Below, piece after piece: positions 62,101-64,000 of a DNA stretch of 64,000 nt. Each line of letters starts with the position of its first letter. The stretch's first letter is position 1. The position numbers were made by a program, and so were the translations under genes. The DNA is from Manihot esculenta (taxonomy: Eukaryota; Streptophyta; Magnoliopsida; Malpighiales; Euphorbiaceae): assembly GCF_001659605.2 (NCBI RefSeq), contig NC_035174.2, forward strand, positions 5,768,389-5,832,388. Reading direction: 5' to 3'. The notes under the pieces are model-generated. The model saw only the letters and a list, made by a program, of their open reading frames with translations, was not told the DNA's origin and searched no databases.

Positions 62101-63796
62101 ATCCAAGGTATTGCGTGCCATTTTCTCAGAGACACGCACAGAGAGAGAGAAAGAGAAAGAGAGATCTGAAGAGAATTATCACGAAACCCTTGGTGGTAGC
62201 TTTTTCATCTCCCAGCTCTTATTCTGAAAGAAAATGAAAGGACCCATTTTTAACTTTTCCGGAAAAGAGTAATCAGATGCATCACTTACTCTCATTCTTG
62301 ACTGCAACTCCCAATTGCAAAGACATAAACAGTCACTTTGACAAATTTCCACTGATGAGAAAGTACAAGTCTTCTTATAAATAAATTAGAACACAATTAA
62401 CATTTATTAATTAATGATTAGACCGAGTCATTAGGCACAGGCACAGGCACAGGCCAGGAGTTGAAAATACAGAAGAATAAAATTCCAAATTTCTTGATTA
62501 AAAAACGATAATACTCTACAGTAAAAGGCTGTTTGTGACTGTATATGAATAGAGTAGGAAATGGTAACAGAAAGCTTTATTGGGTTTAGGTAAAGAAACG
62601 AATTTTGACAGAAGCAGCAGGGATTATATAACTATTGTATGAAAGATAAGGTATAAAATAAAAATAATGAGAGTGGAAATGGAATCATGGAACTCAGGAA
62701 TGACAGAGCTGACAGGGTGAGAGAGAGAGAGAGAGAGAGAGATTGTGGTATTTCGAGGGAGAAAGTGTGGGGCTTGTGGATCGTGTACATTACTGGGAAT
62801 CGTTTTCCCTGGAAAAGAAGCCTGGTAAAAAAATATAGGAAAGAGGACAAAATTGTATGTAGCTGTTTCCTAGATGCTATAATCTTTCTATCAATCATTT
62901 TTTTTACCAGCTTCTTATGACATTTTCTCTTTTAATTTGCTTTTGGTGGTATCCAAGTAATTAAGGGTTTTAAAGGAGCAATGTTTCTTCTTTTTTTTTT
63001 TTTAAAAAAAATCAAATGATAATAATAATATTTAATTCAGAAAAAAATTTAACAAGTTAATTAGATTAAATTACAACTTGATCTTTCCCTACATACACCC
63101 AATTTATCCAAATTTCATGCAATCTTTGGCAATAAAAATAAAGATCACCTTGATCAATCGTCTTGATTGATCTAATGGGTCTACCAGATTTCAAGAGTCG
63201 TCCAAGATCATAAAAAGCTATACCCTAATTTCGAGAATAGAATGACATTATTCTTCCTACTTATTTTAGGGGGCAAAAATTAACTATTAAAACCACTTGC
63301 TTCATGAGGCCATCACTTTATGTTTGACCCTCATAAAGTCACCCATATGCACCAGCATTTTCTTCCACTTTCTCCTTATATTACTAGTGGAGGAAATTTT
63401 TTCAAAAAAAAAAAAGAAAAGTATACAGTTATATGGAAAAGTTGAAGCTCTAGAACAAAGTTAAGGAAAAAAAAAAAACAAAGAAAGAAAATTTCAGGAT
63501 ATCCGAACTTTTAGCACCAAACAAAGTATATAGTCTTTATCTATGCTTGTTAAGTCATATATCATGCCACCAAATTCATTTCCACAGTATTTGCTACTTC
63601 AATGTTTCACTACAAAACAAAGTCTCCCCTTGTCTAAATGCACAAGACTTGTCAAATTATGAGGTAAGTGGGTACTACAAAAACATTAAATTTTTAATAA
63701 AGAAAATAATATTATTATCATATATGAACATGTACTTCCAAAAAAAAAATTAAACATAAAAATAATGATGATATGATCATATAACTGAGCCTACTG
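59177..63796. other. Long region without a confident gene
   Basis: 59180-59600 is the peroxidase 3' flank. 59600-60180 is AT-rich. 60180-62250 has patches of balanced composition and open, splice-flanked stretches on the minus strand (60182-60367, 61730-61870, 61861-62139). None matches a known family, and a noncoding or poorly conserved transcript is possible. 62432-62456 is a short GGCACA repeat and 62719-62742 a GA repeat. 62950-63780 is AT-rich with several A runs. Confidence 0.45.
62719..62742. repeat. (GA)12 microsatellite
   Basis: Twelve near-perfect GA units on the plus strand in a purine-rich context; probably length-variable and possibly part of a minus-strand leader (CT repeat). 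Confidence 0.85.
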
Positions 63797-63804
63797 TATA
63801 AATA
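63797..63804 (+). promoter_or_regulatory. TATA box of the edge-truncated peptide gene
   Basis: TATAAATA, 74 bp before the ATG at 63871. The match and spacing are typical of a plant core promoter. Confidence 0.6.
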
Positions 63805-63870
63805 GTAGAAGATGGGGACTCAACCAGACAGCGATCGAGTTATATTGTCCAGATTTTGGACCCACAGGTG

Positions 63871-64000
63871 ATGGTGGCTCCTATGAAGCAACAGTGGAAA
63901 GTGTTTTTTATATTGCTGTTGATTGTCCTGTGCCTTGTTTGGTTAAAAAAAATTTGCTTATTATCATCATTGCAAGTTAGAAAGCAAAGGTCGACACCTA
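63871..64000 (+). CDS. Start of a small secreted or membrane peptide gene (partial)
   Basis: An ATG at 63871 opens a frame that runs off the window edge after 43 codons. It begins MVAPMKQQWK, followed by a strong hydrophobic helix (VFFILLLIVLCLVWL) and then a basic stretch (VRKQRSTP). This is the layout of a signal peptide or type II anchor, as in plant peptide-hormone precursors (CLE, RGF, PSK and others) or small Golgi-anchored enzymes. A clean TATA box lies 74 bp upstream. The family cannot be named from this part. A second in-frame ATG four codons later could also start the protein. Confidence 0.55.
   Translation, partial: MVAPMKQQWKVFFILLLIVLCLVWLKKICLLSSLQVRKQRSTP

Noticed and set aside
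1..64000. CRISPR arrays, bacterial operons, ribosome binding sites, rRNA genes
   Set aside because: The window is plant nuclear DNA with spliced genes. No spaced repeat array or rRNA sequence is seen. tRNA genes cannot be excluded by eye, but none was recognised.

Overview
This is nuclear DNA from a flowering plant, almost certainly a eudicot. Genes are split by short AT-rich introns with GT-AG borders. The proteins belong to land-plant families: SUO-like BAH/TFIIS protein, nucleobase-ascorbate transporter, WLIM1, CBP60, GASA/snakin and class III peroxidase. Gaps between genes are AT-rich and hold decayed LTR and LINE retroelements. The overall look would suit a woody rosid such as a Euphorbiaceae member, but that is inference; no species marker is visible.

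Layout: 1-2200 is a broken Ty3/gypsy element (+). 2840-3760 is a broken LINE ORF1-like gene (-). 4400-12430 is a SUO-like gene (-) with a spliced 3' leader and a 2.4-kb first intron. 17447-22364 is a 14-exon nucleobase-ascorbate transporter (+). 23929-24560 is a LINE 3' fragment with internal duplications. 26864-27650 is a DUF4228/PADRE gene (+). 30437-33411 is WLIM1 (-). 36358-38357 is a small mitochondrial membrane protein resembling SDH subunit 7 (-). It lies head to head with a DCC-type thiol-disulfide oxidoreductase at 38435-40528 (+). 41745-45791 is a CBP60 calmodulin-binding transcription factor (-). 46300-51600 is a long AT-rich gap. 51652-52234 is a GASA/snakin peptide (-). 54306-56857 is a truncated Ty1/copia element (-) with one LTR. 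58178-59176 is an intronless class III peroxidase (+). 59200-63790 has no confident gene. 63871 to the edge is the start of a probable small secreted or membrane peptide (+).

The genes are independent transcription units, not an operon. Several would fit stress or immune responses (CBP60, peroxidase, GASA, DUF4228), but nothing in the sequence shows that they work as a cluster. The only arrangement with a likely functional consequence is the tight divergent pair SDH7-like/DCC1-like, which probably shares a promoter.

I found no clearly undescribed multi-gene system. The points most worth a second look are the lost canonical start of the SDH7-like gene, a likely GC-AG intron in the GASA gene, the DLN and GW/WG motifs of the SUO-like protein, the copia element lying between two copies of an unidentified coding-like segment, and the edge-truncated peptide gene. 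Exon borders were set by hand from splice signals, reading-frame continuity and remembered family sequences; no alignment or transcript data were used.
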